Origin: DALYDP01 sp964541635
GTDB lineage: Bacteria > Patescibacteriota > Gracilibacteria > Peribacterales > Peribacteraceae
Length of the DNA stretch: 9,526 nucleotides
Reading direction: 5' to 3'
NCBI GenBank assembly: GCA_964541635.1
Contig: CAZIQM010000042.1
Coordinates: forward strand, 1-9,526
Both the position numbers and the translations under genes were made by a program. This document shows positions 1 through 6,424 of this stretch, in pieces (the first letter of the stretch is position 1; each line of letters starts with the position of its first letter). The notes beneath the pieces were generated by a model that made no database searches, was not told the origin of the DNA, and worked only from the letters and a program-made list of their open reading frames with translations.

Positions 1-46
1 CGTTCACGTGCACCTTGTTACGGAGGAATTTCTTGGCGTCAGCCAT
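1..46 (-). CDS. N-terminal fragment of an unidentified protein (runs off left edge)
   Basis: Reading the minus strand from the ATG at 46-44 gives 15 codons, MADAKKFLRNKVHVN, before the window ends. The fragment is basic and hydrophilic, with no signal peptide, so a cytoplasmic product is likely, but it is too short to name. The start is supported by a well-formed promoter (112-140) and by a pyrimidine-rich leader like those of the two downstream-of-promoter starts further right in the window. There is no Shine-Dalgarno sequence: the bases before the ATG are runs of C and T. The gene lies after the terminator of the large secreted protein gene, so it is probably its own transcription unit. Whether the reading frame continues beyond the edge cannot be seen. 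Confidence 0.6.
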   Translation of the reverse strand, partial: MADAKKFLRNKVHVN

Positions 47-73
47 AGGAAGGAAGGGAAAAGAGGGAAAAAG

Positions 74-101
74 TCGGGGTTGAGGGGGTATAGTGCCCCG
101 A
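74..101 (-). promoter_or_regulatory. Possible leader hairpin / attenuator
   Basis: In the predicted 5' leader of the left-edge gene, TCGGGG and CCCCGA can pair (six base pairs, 16-base loop). On the minus strand the hairpin is followed by CTTTTT. It sits between the predicted transcription start (about 105) and the ATG at 46. It could be a weak attenuator or simply a structured leader. The long loop and short stem make it doubtful. Confidence 0.25.
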
Positions 102-111
102 AAGCTGGGAC

Positions 112-140
112 AGTGTAGGGAATCACGCAATAGGGGTCAA
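112..140 (-). promoter_or_regulatory. Sigma-70 type promoter of the left-edge gene
   Basis: On the minus strand TTGACC (135-140) is followed after exactly 17 bases by TACACT (112-117). This predicts a start of transcription near 105 and a leader of about 59 bases before the ATG at 46. The -35 box begins directly after the T-rich tail of the neighbouring terminator, so the two transcription units are packed without spare DNA. Confidence 0.65.
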
Positions 141-148
141 TAACAAAA

Positions 149-178
149 CATCCCCGGGGATTCGTCATCCCGGGGATG
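149..178 (-). terminator. Intrinsic terminator of the 1044-residue secreted protein gene
   Basis: A perfect 10-base-pair stem (CATCCCCGGG at 149-158 with its complement at 169-178) encloses a 10-base loop. On the minus strand it is followed by TTTTGTTATT. It lies 26 bases past the TAA of the upstream gene at 205, as expected of a Rho-independent terminator. On the plus strand the hairpin is not followed by a T tract, so it acts in one direction. Confidence 0.85.
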
Positions 179-204
179 CCGTTGTCCGTAAGAATCCTTC
201 CTTT

Positions 205-3200
205 TTACGTCCTATAGAGCGTCGAATTGACGTTCGGCGAGGCCGTCGCGCCGTTCGTGAGAACGTAGCTCTGCAACGTCACGCGTGCGGTGGAGGGTGC
301 CAGGGAGGACGTATGCGGGTTCGTGACGTTCGTTTCGAGGACGAGGACCTTGCTCGCTCCCGCTGCGAAGGACGTCAGGATTCCCGAGGTCGAAAGGTTC
401 GCGCACTCGACGGTCGCGGTGAACGTGACCGTGGCGTTGCCATCCGATCCGTTCATGCCGCCGCCGCCGATGAAGGTGCACGTCGTTTTCCGCGTGCTGT
501 CGGATTTGTCGTACAGCTTGTAGACGCCGTCGAGCACGACGTTCGTCGTTGAGATGGAGAACGTGGCTTTCTCGATCGCCGGGGCGCCCGCCGCCGACGC
601 GAGGAACTTGAATTGGCCCATCGGCGACACGCCCGTCGGGACGTTCGTGTTGTCCGCGTCCGGGTTGGCGTTCGTGATCGACGTGAACGGTCCCGCAGCG
701 CTGCCTTCCTTCGTCACGGTGACCGGCGCGCTGCAGATGCCCGAGTTGTTGCCGTGGCACAGCACGACGCTGTCACCTTCCTTCACTTTGAGCCCGTCGT
801 TTTGGTTCGCGGCCGTGGGGCCGAGGGGGACGGTCTTCGTTTCTCCCGTCGTCGAGCAGAAGTAGTTCACCGTGTGGAGGGTCTTGCTCTTGTCCGTCGC
901 GATGAACATGTGGACGCACGTCGGGAACGGGTCCTTGGTGTAGGCGACTTTCGCGGAAGCCACGCCGCCGTCCGTCGTGAGGGTGACGCCGGCGAGCGAA
1001 ATGTTCTTGGGGCAGCCCGCGCCGACGATCGTGACGGCGGAAGAGCAGAGGGTCTTGTTCACGTTGTCGCACAGCTTGATTTTGGAACCGGCCGGCACGA
1101 GCACGTTTTCGAACGTGGTCACCGTGGCGGACGTTTTGCTCGCCGTGACGTCGCCTCCGTTATACAGCCAGGAACCGTTCTCGAGCATCACGATCAGCGG
1201 GTTCGTGTTCCTCGCTTCGTAGGTGAGGGCGGCTTTCGTGTCGGTGCCGACGCACGAGACGTTCGCCTGCGTGAGCGACACGCGCGGCACGGAGCAGCGC
1301 ACGTAGTGGAGCACGTAGAGCACGTCCTGCACGTCGACCGTGAGGTTGCCGTCGACGTCCGGTTTAACGGCGATCAAGACCGGGGTTTGCGCCTCGGGGT
1401 CGTAGACCGACGTGGGAATGACGTTGGTGCGTTGCACCTCGTTGTACGCGGCGATGACCAAGCGGATGTCGCGCGACTCGACCACGCCGTTCATGTCGAC
1501 GTCCACCGACAAGGTTCCGGTGTTTTTGTTCTCCGGGAACGCGCAGGCATTCGGATCCTGCGGGGCTTTCTTGCACGCGCCGTCGGCGCAGCCGTTGGGG
1601 CAGGGGAGAAGCACCTTCTTGGCGTAGTTATTGGGCTGGCACACGTATTCGGCCAACATACCGGCTTCGTCCTGGACGCTTCCGCAATAGTCGGTCCACG
1701 ATTGGCTCACGTTGGGCATTTCCAAGCCGGTGACGGTGCCGCGGACGTCCTTGTTCTCGCCGCCGTCGGTGTCGGTGCATGCGGTAACGGTGATAGGACA
1801 CGACGGGGTAACGCTGAGCCTCGAGATGTTATTGCTACTGTTGGAGTCAAGCGGATACGTACCCCATGTGCTCGTACTCGCTTCGAGAACGATAGGTTGT
1901 TTACATGCCGCCGCAGCGACAGTGAACGTGATTTGATATTGCACGCTTGTCGGTGATAGGGCGTTTATCGTACATGCAACCCGCGATTGCTCCTTCACGG
2001 CACAATCTTTACTCGATTGCGTGGGATCGAAAGTGTATCCCCCGGGGATGAGCATGCTTGCCGCGAACGGGGATTGAACGGCCAAAGGGCCTTTGTTTGA
2101 TACGTTCATCGATACGGTAAGCGATCCGGGGATTTTATTCGTATCCGCGACCGAAAGAGCGATGCCGACATCGGCCTGCGATGCAGCCCAACACAAGTCG
2201 AGGGTATCGAATTTTTTGCCACCGAGAGCGTTACAGTTATTCGGGTATTGGTTGAGACATTGAGGGGCTTTATTGCCTTGGCTGTCCGTCACAATGTATC
2301 CGCACGGCGCTTGCTTCTCCGTCTTGCATTGCGCATCGCAGCCGTCGCCGGTCATTGCGTTGCCGTCATCGCACGATTCCTTGGCAGGCTGAATGACGCC
2401 GTCGCCGCAGAATTCAATTTTGCACTGCGCGTTGCACACTTCGTTTTGCTGAACCGACGCCTTGCCGTCGCACTGCTCGTTCGGGTCGTTGTTGCGGATG
2501 TTATCGCCGCAGAATTCCTTTGTGCATTGGCTGGAACAACCGTCGTTTGAGTTACGGTTAGCGTCGTCGCATGTCTCCTTTCCTTCGATCTTCCCGTTTC
2601 CGCAGACCGCTGCAACCGTCGTGTTGCACTTCAATTCTCCGCACGGGCGCAGGGGGCAGCCGTTTGCGTCGACCGCGGAATCACGGACGTACTCGCATCC
2701 GGGCGCGGGGGGCGCGCACACGGGCATCATGCACGACGTGGGACCGTCGCCGAGCACGGTCATGTTGCAGTTCATCATGACGGCGTCCGCGAGCGTGTAG
2801 CCCTTGGTGCCGCCCTTCACGGTGACCGTGACGGTTTCGCCCGTTTTGACGTCGAAGTTGCCGAGCACGAGCCATCCGCGGTCGTCGATGACGCCGTCAC
2901 CGGTCATGTCGAGCTTGGTCGGGGCGGGCTTCGATTGGTCCGCGAGTATCGGCGTGTCGCCGGTCTTCGAGGTCGTGTACTTCGTATCGATCGATCCTTT
3001 GTTGAGCGCACCCCAGGTCGCGGCGAACGTGCACTTGCCGTTCGCGGCGATCTGGAATTTCCACGACGCGTTGGCGCCGTTGGCGCGGGGGAGCGCTTCG
3101 TTGTTCAGATATGCCGTGTCGGACATGTATCCGGCTGCGTAGCCGTTGACCGGCGTCAGCACGAAGCCTTCCTGGACGAAACGGGTCTCGTCCTTGCCCG

Positions 3201-3339
3201 GGGCGTCGTTATTGATGATCACCGGCACGGACGCGCCGGAGACCTGGGCCGATTGGCGCGCGCCAACGGTAACGCCGAGCCCGCAGACCGAGGCACAGAA
3301 GACGGCTGCGAGGAGCCGCGTACGCATGGCGGTTGCCAT
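205..3339 (-). CDS. Large secreted modular Cys-rich surface protein with dockerin-like and DUF4215-type modules
   Basis: The 1044-residue product is probably exported and attached to, or released from, the cell surface; no enzyme active site is recognised. Modules in order are: signal peptide (1-33, basic MRTR then a hydrophobic stretch); golvesin/xanthan-lyase-like beta domain (about 38-190, ending TLADAVMM); a short antistasin-like Cys cluster (203-238); three four-Cys DUF4215/myxo disulfide repeats (246-337); a DUF11-like domain (about 389-513); a Cys module with DTDGG and CPNGC motifs (521-589); a dockerin-like pair of Ca loops (613-672); two related Ig-like repeats (688-776, 780-876); and a C-terminal beta domain (about 884-1044). 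No LPXTG motif or C-terminal membrane helix is seen. ATG at 3339 is chosen over the in-frame ATG at 3327 because its leader length matches the paralogous gene upstream. The gene stops at TAA, followed by a strong terminator. Residues about 233-513 are encoded by AT-richer DNA. A role in adhesion or carbohydrate binding is inference only. Confidence 0.88.
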   Translation of the reverse strand: MATAMRTRLLAAVFCASVCGLGVTVGARQSAQVSGASVPVIINNDAPGKDETRFVQEGFVLTPVNGYAAGYMSDTAYLNNEALPRANGANASWKFQIAANGKCTFAATWGALNKGSIDTKYTTSKTGDTPILADQSKPAPTKLDMTGDGVIDDRGWLVLGNFDVKTGETVTVTVKGGTKGYTLADAVMMNCNMTVLGDGPTSCMMPVCAPPAPGCEYVRDSAVDANGCPLRPCGELKCNTTVAAVCGNGKIEGKETCDDANRNSNDGCSSQCTKEFCGDNIRNNDPNEQCDGKASVQQNEVCNAQCKIEFCGDGVIQPAKESCDDGNAMTGDGCDAQCKTEKQAPCGYIVTDSQGNKAPQCLNQYPNNCNALGGKKFDTLDLCWAASQADVGIALSVADTNKIPGSLTVSMNVSNKGPLAVQSPFAASMLIPGGYTFDPTQSSKDCAVKEQSRVACTINALSPTSVQYQITFTVAAAACKQPIVLEASTSTWGTYPLDSNSSNNISRLSVTPSCPITVTACTDTDGGENKDVRGTVTGLEMPNVSQSWTDYCGSVQDEAGMLAEYVCQPNNYAKKVLLPCPNGCADGACKKAPQDPNACAFPENKNTGTLSVDVDMNGVVESRDIRLVIAAYNEVQRTNVIPTSVYDPEAQTPVLIAVKPDVDGNLTVDVQDVLYVLHYVRCSVPRVSLTQANVSCVGTDTKAALTYEARNTNPLIVMLENGSWLYNGGDVTASKTSATVTTFENVLVPAGSKIKLCDNVNKTLCSSAVTIVGAGCPKNISLAGVTLTTDGGVASAKVAYTKDPFPTCVHMFIATDKSKTLHTVNYFCSTTGETKTVPLGPTAANQNDGLKVKEGDSVVLCHGNNSGICSAPVTVTKEGSAAGPFTSITNANPDADNTNVPTGVSPMGQFKFLASAAGAPAIEKATFSISTTNVVLDGVYKLYDKSDSTRKTTCTFIGGGGMNGSDGNATVTFTATVECANLSTSGILTSFAAGASKVLVLETNVTNPHTSSLAPSTARVTLQSYVLTNGATASPNVNSTLYRT
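712..1278 (-). repeat. Two tandem Ig-like protein repeats
   Basis: Residues 688-776 and 780-876 of the secreted protein are diverged copies of one unit of about 90-97 residues. Each starts with a [VT]LT strand and ends with the pattern V-x2-G-[SD]-x-[IV]-x-LC-x5-7-[LI]CS-x-[AP]VT, seen as LCDN...LCSSAVTI in the first copy and LCHG...ICSAPVTV in the second. The paired cysteines probably form a disulfide. The unit looks like a small beta-sandwich; I cannot assign it to a named family. Confidence 0.65.
1294..1509 (-). other. Dockerin-like Ca-binding module (domain within the 205-3339 gene)
   Basis: Residues 611-682 contain two EF-hand-like loops of the dockerin type I pattern. The first has D613, D615, N617 and D624 and is followed by IRLVIAAY; the second has D661, D663, N665 and D672 and is followed by VLYVLHYV. 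Both loops keep positions 1, 3, 5 and 12 of the Ca-binding loop and are followed by a helix. In cellulosomes such modules bind cohesins, but no cohesin is visible in this window, so the partner is unknown. The 37-residue linker between the loops is longer than in classical dockerins. Confidence 0.75.
2326..2604 (-). repeat. Three DUF4215/myxo-type disulfide repeats
   Basis: Residues 246-338 hold three units of about 31-33 residues beginning CGNGKIEG, CGDNIRNN and CGDGVIQP. Each has four cysteines in the order C-GxG...-C-D-D-x-N...-C-x3-C. The middle unit is degenerate, having CDGKAS where CDDGN is usual. These repeats occur in secreted bacterial and eukaryotic proteins and are presumed disulfide-stabilised. 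Confidence 0.85.
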
Positions 3340-3374
3340 AGAGAAGGAGGGAATGGATATGTGTGTTCTCGAGT

Positions 3375-3403
3375 ATTATATAATATTTTTACTGTATTGG
3401 CAA
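3375..3403 (-). promoter_or_regulatory. Sigma-70 type promoter of the 1044-residue secreted protein gene
   Basis: On the minus strand TTGCCA (3398-3403) and a perfect TATAAT (3375-3380) are separated by exactly 17 bases. The predicted transcription start is near 3368, giving a leader of about 28 bases before the ATG at 3339. The promoter fills most of the 72-base gap after the TGA of the preceding gene. No terminator precedes it, so read-through from that gene is also possible. Confidence 0.8.
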
Positions 3404-3411
3404 AGTCAGCG

Positions 3412-6360
3412 TCACCGAGCGGGGAACGTGGGGCGGGCGACGGTGCTCGAGAAGGTGACGTTGCCGCCCTCCGTGGCCGAAGCCGTCGTCGTGAGGACTT
3501 TCATCGACGTTTCGCCGACGGCCTTCAGGTAGCCCTCGGGCTGCGTCAGCATCGTGAACTTCACTGCCGTGTTCTGGGCCCATCCGGCCGAGGCGGTTTT
3601 CACCTTTGCGCGGACGTCGACGTAGTTCACGGCGTTGCGGCCGAGCGCCGGTTGGAGCTGCAGCACCCCGCAGAACTTCGGATTCATGTCGAAGTTGTTC
3701 GTTTGGGCCGGGGGTCCCGAGAACGACATCTGCGCGCACTGGTCGGGGCTGAGCGTGCCGATGAGCGTGTTGCCGGTATAGAGCTGAAGGTTATCGAGGG
3801 CTTCGCCGCCCTGCACCGAGAACGCGATCTGCTGGAGCTTGATGCGCTCGTCGTTCGAGACCGTCATGTTGATCCGCACGAGGTTCGGCGTGACGCCGCC
3901 CGCGAGGATTGTCGTGGCGGGCGCCGGGGTCAGCGTTCCCTGCGAGACCGTCAGGTTGCCCGCGGCCTTGAAGACGTAGCGGGGCGTGGCGCCGGTCCAT
4001 ACGCCGACGAGGCACGAGCCTTGCGTGCACGAACCGTTCGTCGCGACCGTCGAGTACGTCAACGCGCCGTTGTCGTTCGTCGCCGTCACGTAACCGTTCA
4101 CGGCGCTGTCGAACGCGAGCTGCAGCGGCGATTGCACCGTTTGCATCGGGAACCCGAGCGAATAGTTCATCGCGTACTGGTTCACTTTTATGGCGACGTC
4201 GTACGTTTTGGAGGATCCCCGGGTGATGGTGATCGGAGTGGTGAACGCAAGCGATCCGTTCGTCAGGATCGCGCCCACGGCGACTTCCGCGTCGCCGACG
4301 CCGTCGCCGTCGGTGTCCTCGAGGAGGCGCATCTTCCCGAAGCCGCTCGAAAGCGTCCCGGTCGCCGGCTTGAATTGTACCCGGCGGAGGATCACGTTTT
4401 GGAAGTCGGCGCGCGTGGTGAAGCGCGCGGCGACGATTTCCTCGTTCGCGACGGCCGTCTTCGCGGTACCGATGTCCACGTTCTGCACGATGAGTTGGTA
4501 GTTCGGGCCGTCCGTGACGGTATACCCGCCCACGCCGCCGTTCGAGCCCGTGGAAGCGGTGGTCGGCGGGACGCACGCGTTCGTGCACGAATCGGTGTTC
4601 ACGGCATTGCCGTCATCGCACTGTTCCGTCCCGGCGCGCACGATGCCGTCGCCGCATGCGGCGACCTGGCACGCGTTCGTGCAGCCGTCGGAGTCGGTTT
4701 GGTTCGCGTCGTCGCACTGTTCCATTCCGGCGCGCACCACGCCGTCGCCGCAGCGGGCGATCGTGCAGAGGGCGGTGCATCCGTCGGTGTTGACCGCGTT
4801 GCCGTCATCGCACTGTTCGTTGCCTTGCACGATGCCGTTGCCGCACGCGACGGTCGTCGCGACGCAGGTGTTGGTGCACGCGTCGGCGTTGCTCGCGTTG
4901 CCGTCGTCGCACTGTTCGACCCCGGCGCGCACGATGCCGTCGCCGCAGCGGGCGGGTTTGCAGCTCGTGGTGCAGGCGTCCGTGTTCACGGCGTTGCCGT
5001 CGTCGCAGAGCTCGTATCCAGACCGCACCACGCCGTCGCCGCAGCGCGCGGTCTGGCATGATCCCGTGCATCCGTCGCTGGCGACGGTGTTCGCGTCGTC
5101 ACACTGTTCACCGGCCTGGACGATGCCGTTGCCGCACGACACCGAGAGGACCGTGCAGTTGTTACGGCACGAATCGGTGTCGACCTGGTTCCCGTCGTCG
5201 CACTGTTCGCCCGATTCCGTTTTTCCGTTCCCGCAGACCGGCGTCGTGCTTTGGTTCTGGCACGTACTGGAGCAGCCGTCGCCGTTCACCGTGTTCCCGT
5301 CGTCGCACTGCTCGCCGTAGTCCTGGATGTGGTCGCCGCAGACGGGCGTTTTCGTGCAGACGTTCGAGCACGCGTCGGTGTTGATCGTGTTGCCGTCGTC
5401 GCATCCTTCGACGTTCGTCCACACGATGCCGTCGAGGCATTTCGCGTTGTTGCAGGCGTTCGTGCAGGCGTCGTTGTCGTTCCTGTTGCCGTCGTCGCAC
5501 TGCTCCGGTCCTTCCTTCACCCCGTTGCCGCACGTGGTCGGGAACATGCAGTTGTTATTGCAGGCGTCCGTGGCGATCGCGTTGCCGTCGTCGCACTGCT
5601 CGATTCCTTCCCTCAACGCGTTCCCGCACACGTTGATCATCGTCCATTGGCACAGTTTCGAGCATTGCAGCGGAGCAGGGCCGTTTTGGCTTCCGTTGTC
5701 GCAGACTTCGCCCGCCTGCTTCAGGCCGTCGCCGCAGAAGAGCTTCTTGCACGCGTTCGTGCAGCCGTCGGCGTTGTTCTGGTTGCGGTCGTCGCACTCT
5801 TCGCCCACTTGGACGAATCCGTCGCCGCAGGCCGGGGTCGCCGGCGGTTTCAGTGCGATCATGGCGTCGAAACGCCCGGGGCCGCCGCAGTAACCGACCA
5901 CGTAGAAGTAATTGCCCAGGGCGCCGCCGGCGGCGGTCGTGGTAACCGTCCCGATCTTCTGCCACGTGCGGCCGTCGGCCGAGGTGTAGCCCGACGGCGC
6001 GTTCGCTTGGCTGATGGTCACTCCCGCGGAATTGCTCGATGTCACGAACCGCACGCTTCCCGCGATCGGGAGCCACGTCGCGTAGACGTCATAGGAGCCC
6101 GCCGTCAGGTTCACGAAGTCGTACTCCACCGCGCTGCTGAAGGGGTTGGCGGGATCGCACTCCACGTAGTCGCCGCCGTACGCCGCCGCGTCCGCTTTGT
6201 TCTTCAGGCCGAACTGGACGAACATCGCGTCGCCGTCGTCGACGGACGGGGGAGTCGCGGTGGATTGCGCCGTCAGCCGATGGTTCACCGTGGCCGCGAG
6301 GCCGGCGGTCGAAACGGCAAGCAGCAACGCGAGCATCGAGGTGCGCGAGAGGCGGTTCAT
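3412..6360 (-). CDS. Secreted Cys-rich surface protein with 13 tandem DUF4215-type repeats
   Basis: The 982-residue product is probably exported. It has a signal peptide (1-32, MNRLSRTS then a hydrophobic segment, likely cut near LTA-QS); a golvesin-like beta domain (about 40-172, with YDVYATW and RFDAMIAL motifs); 13 consecutive four-Cys DUF4215/myxo disulfide repeats (178-597); a short Gly/Ser linker; and two C-terminal beta modules (about 618-780 and 800-982). The first beta module contains a thrombospondin-type-3-like Ca motif, DTDGDGVGD (682-690). There is no LPXTG motif or C-terminal membrane helix, so the means of attachment is unknown. The gene shares its architecture with the downstream 1044-residue protein and is probably its paralogue. 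It has its own promoter (6394-6422) and a leader of about 27 bases without a Shine-Dalgarno sequence. It stops at TGA. The 13-unit stretch would form a long, disulfide-rich rod or stalk; an adhesive or spacer role is inference. Confidence 0.88.
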   Translation of the reverse strand: MNRLSRTSMLALLLAVSTAGLAATVNHRLTAQSTATPPSVDDGDAMFVQFGLKNKADAAAYGGDYVECDPANPFSSAVEYDFVNLTAGSYDVYATWLPIAGSVRFVTSSNSAGVTISQANAPSGYTSADGRTWQKIGTVTTTAAGGALGNYFYVVGYCGGPGRFDAMIALKPPATPACGDGFVQVGEECDDRNQNNADGCTNACKKLFCGDGLKQAGEVCDNGSQNGPAPLQCSKLCQWTMINVCGNALREGIEQCDDGNAIATDACNNNCMFPTTCGNGVKEGPEQCDDGNRNDNDACTNACNNAKCLDGIVWTNVEGCDDGNTINTDACSNVCTKTPVCGDHIQDYGEQCDDGNTVNGDGCSSTCQNQSTTPVCGNGKTESGEQCDDGNQVDTDSCRNNCTVLSVSCGNGIVQAGEQCDDANTVASDGCTGSCQTARCGDGVVRSGYELCDDGNAVNTDACTTSCKPARCGDGIVRAGVEQCDDGNASNADACTNTCVATTVACGNGIVQGNEQCDDGNAVNTDGCTALCTIARCGDGVVRAGMEQCDDANQTDSDGCTNACQVAACGDGIVRAGTEQCDDGNAVNTDSCTNACVPPTTASTGSNGGVGGYTVTDGPNYQLIVQNVDIGTAKTAVANEEIVAARFTTRADFQNVILRRVQFKPATGTLSSGFGKMRLLEDTDGDGVGDAEVAVGAILTNGSLAFTTPITITRGSSKTYDVAIKVNQYAMNYSLGFPMQTVQSPLQLAFDSAVNGYVTATNDNGALTYSTVATNGSCTQGSCLVGVWTGATPRYVFKAAGNLTVSQGTLTPAPATTILAGGVTPNLVRINMTVSNDERIKLQQIAFSVQGGEALDNLQLYTGNTLIGTLSPDQCAQMSFSGPPAQTNNFDMNPKFCGVLQLQPALGRNAVNYVDVRAKVKTASAGWAQNTAVKFTMLTQPEGYLKAVGETSMKVLTTTASATEGGNVTFSSTVARPTFPAR
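4570..5829 (-). repeat. Array of 13 in-frame DUF4215-type repeats
   Basis: Thirteen units of 31-36 residues start at residues 178, 209, 245, 277, 308, 341, 376, 409, 440, 472, 506, 537 and 569. The usual form is CG[ND]G[IV]V..G.EQCDDGN...D.C...C, with four cysteines each (52 in all). At the DNA level the codons for EQCDDGN are nearly constant between units. Units 2 (CDNGSQ) and 5 (CLDG start) are the most diverged. Units 8-10 and 11-13 form a duplicated triplet of 97 residues. Confidence 0.92.
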
Positions 6361-6393
6361 ACGGTGGTGGGTATGGATGTGAGAAATCCGTTC

Positions 6394-6422
6394 ATTCTAT
6401 CATTTTCCGCCGTTTTATTCAA
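6394..6422 (-). promoter_or_regulatory. Sigma-70 type promoter of the 982-residue secreted protein gene
   Basis: On the minus strand TTGAAT (6417-6422) and TAGAAT (6394-6399) are separated by exactly 17 bases, and TGA directly before the -10 box makes an extended -10 (TGaTAGAAT). The predicted transcription start near 6387 gives a leader of about 27 bases. The -35 box begins 2 bases after the stop codon of the ABC transporter gene. Confidence 0.75.
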
Positions 6423-6424
6423 CC

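Noticed and set aside
74..101. Hairpin plus CTTTTT as a terminator for the 1044-residue protein gene
   Set aside because: A much stronger terminator lies nearer that gene at 149-178, and this hairpin is downstream of the next gene's promoter; kept only as a weak possible attenuator.
613..1956. Plus-strand open frame of 447 codons
   Set aside because: Antisense shadow of the 1044-residue protein gene, with low-complexity Arg/Val/Asp composition.
3326..3339. Start of the 1044-residue protein at the second ATG (3327)
   Set aside because: Possible, and it gives a cleaner signal peptide, but the ATG at 3339 gives a leader and element spacing matching the paralogue; the difference is only four residues.
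3379..3384. TATAAT on the plus strand
   Set aside because: It arises because the minus-strand -10 region is palindromic; no plus-strand gene follows and no plus -35 box fits.
2935..5061. Long plus-strand open frame (708 codons) opposite the secreted protein genes
   Set aside because: It is rich in Arg, Val, His and Asp without any family motif, and is a shadow of the repeat-rich minus-strand gene in GC-rich DNA.
4570..5829. Regular spacing of about 95-105 bases resembling a CRISPR or satellite array
   Set aside because: The repetition is in frame, encodes DUF4215-type units throughout, and has no identical repeats separated by unique spacers.
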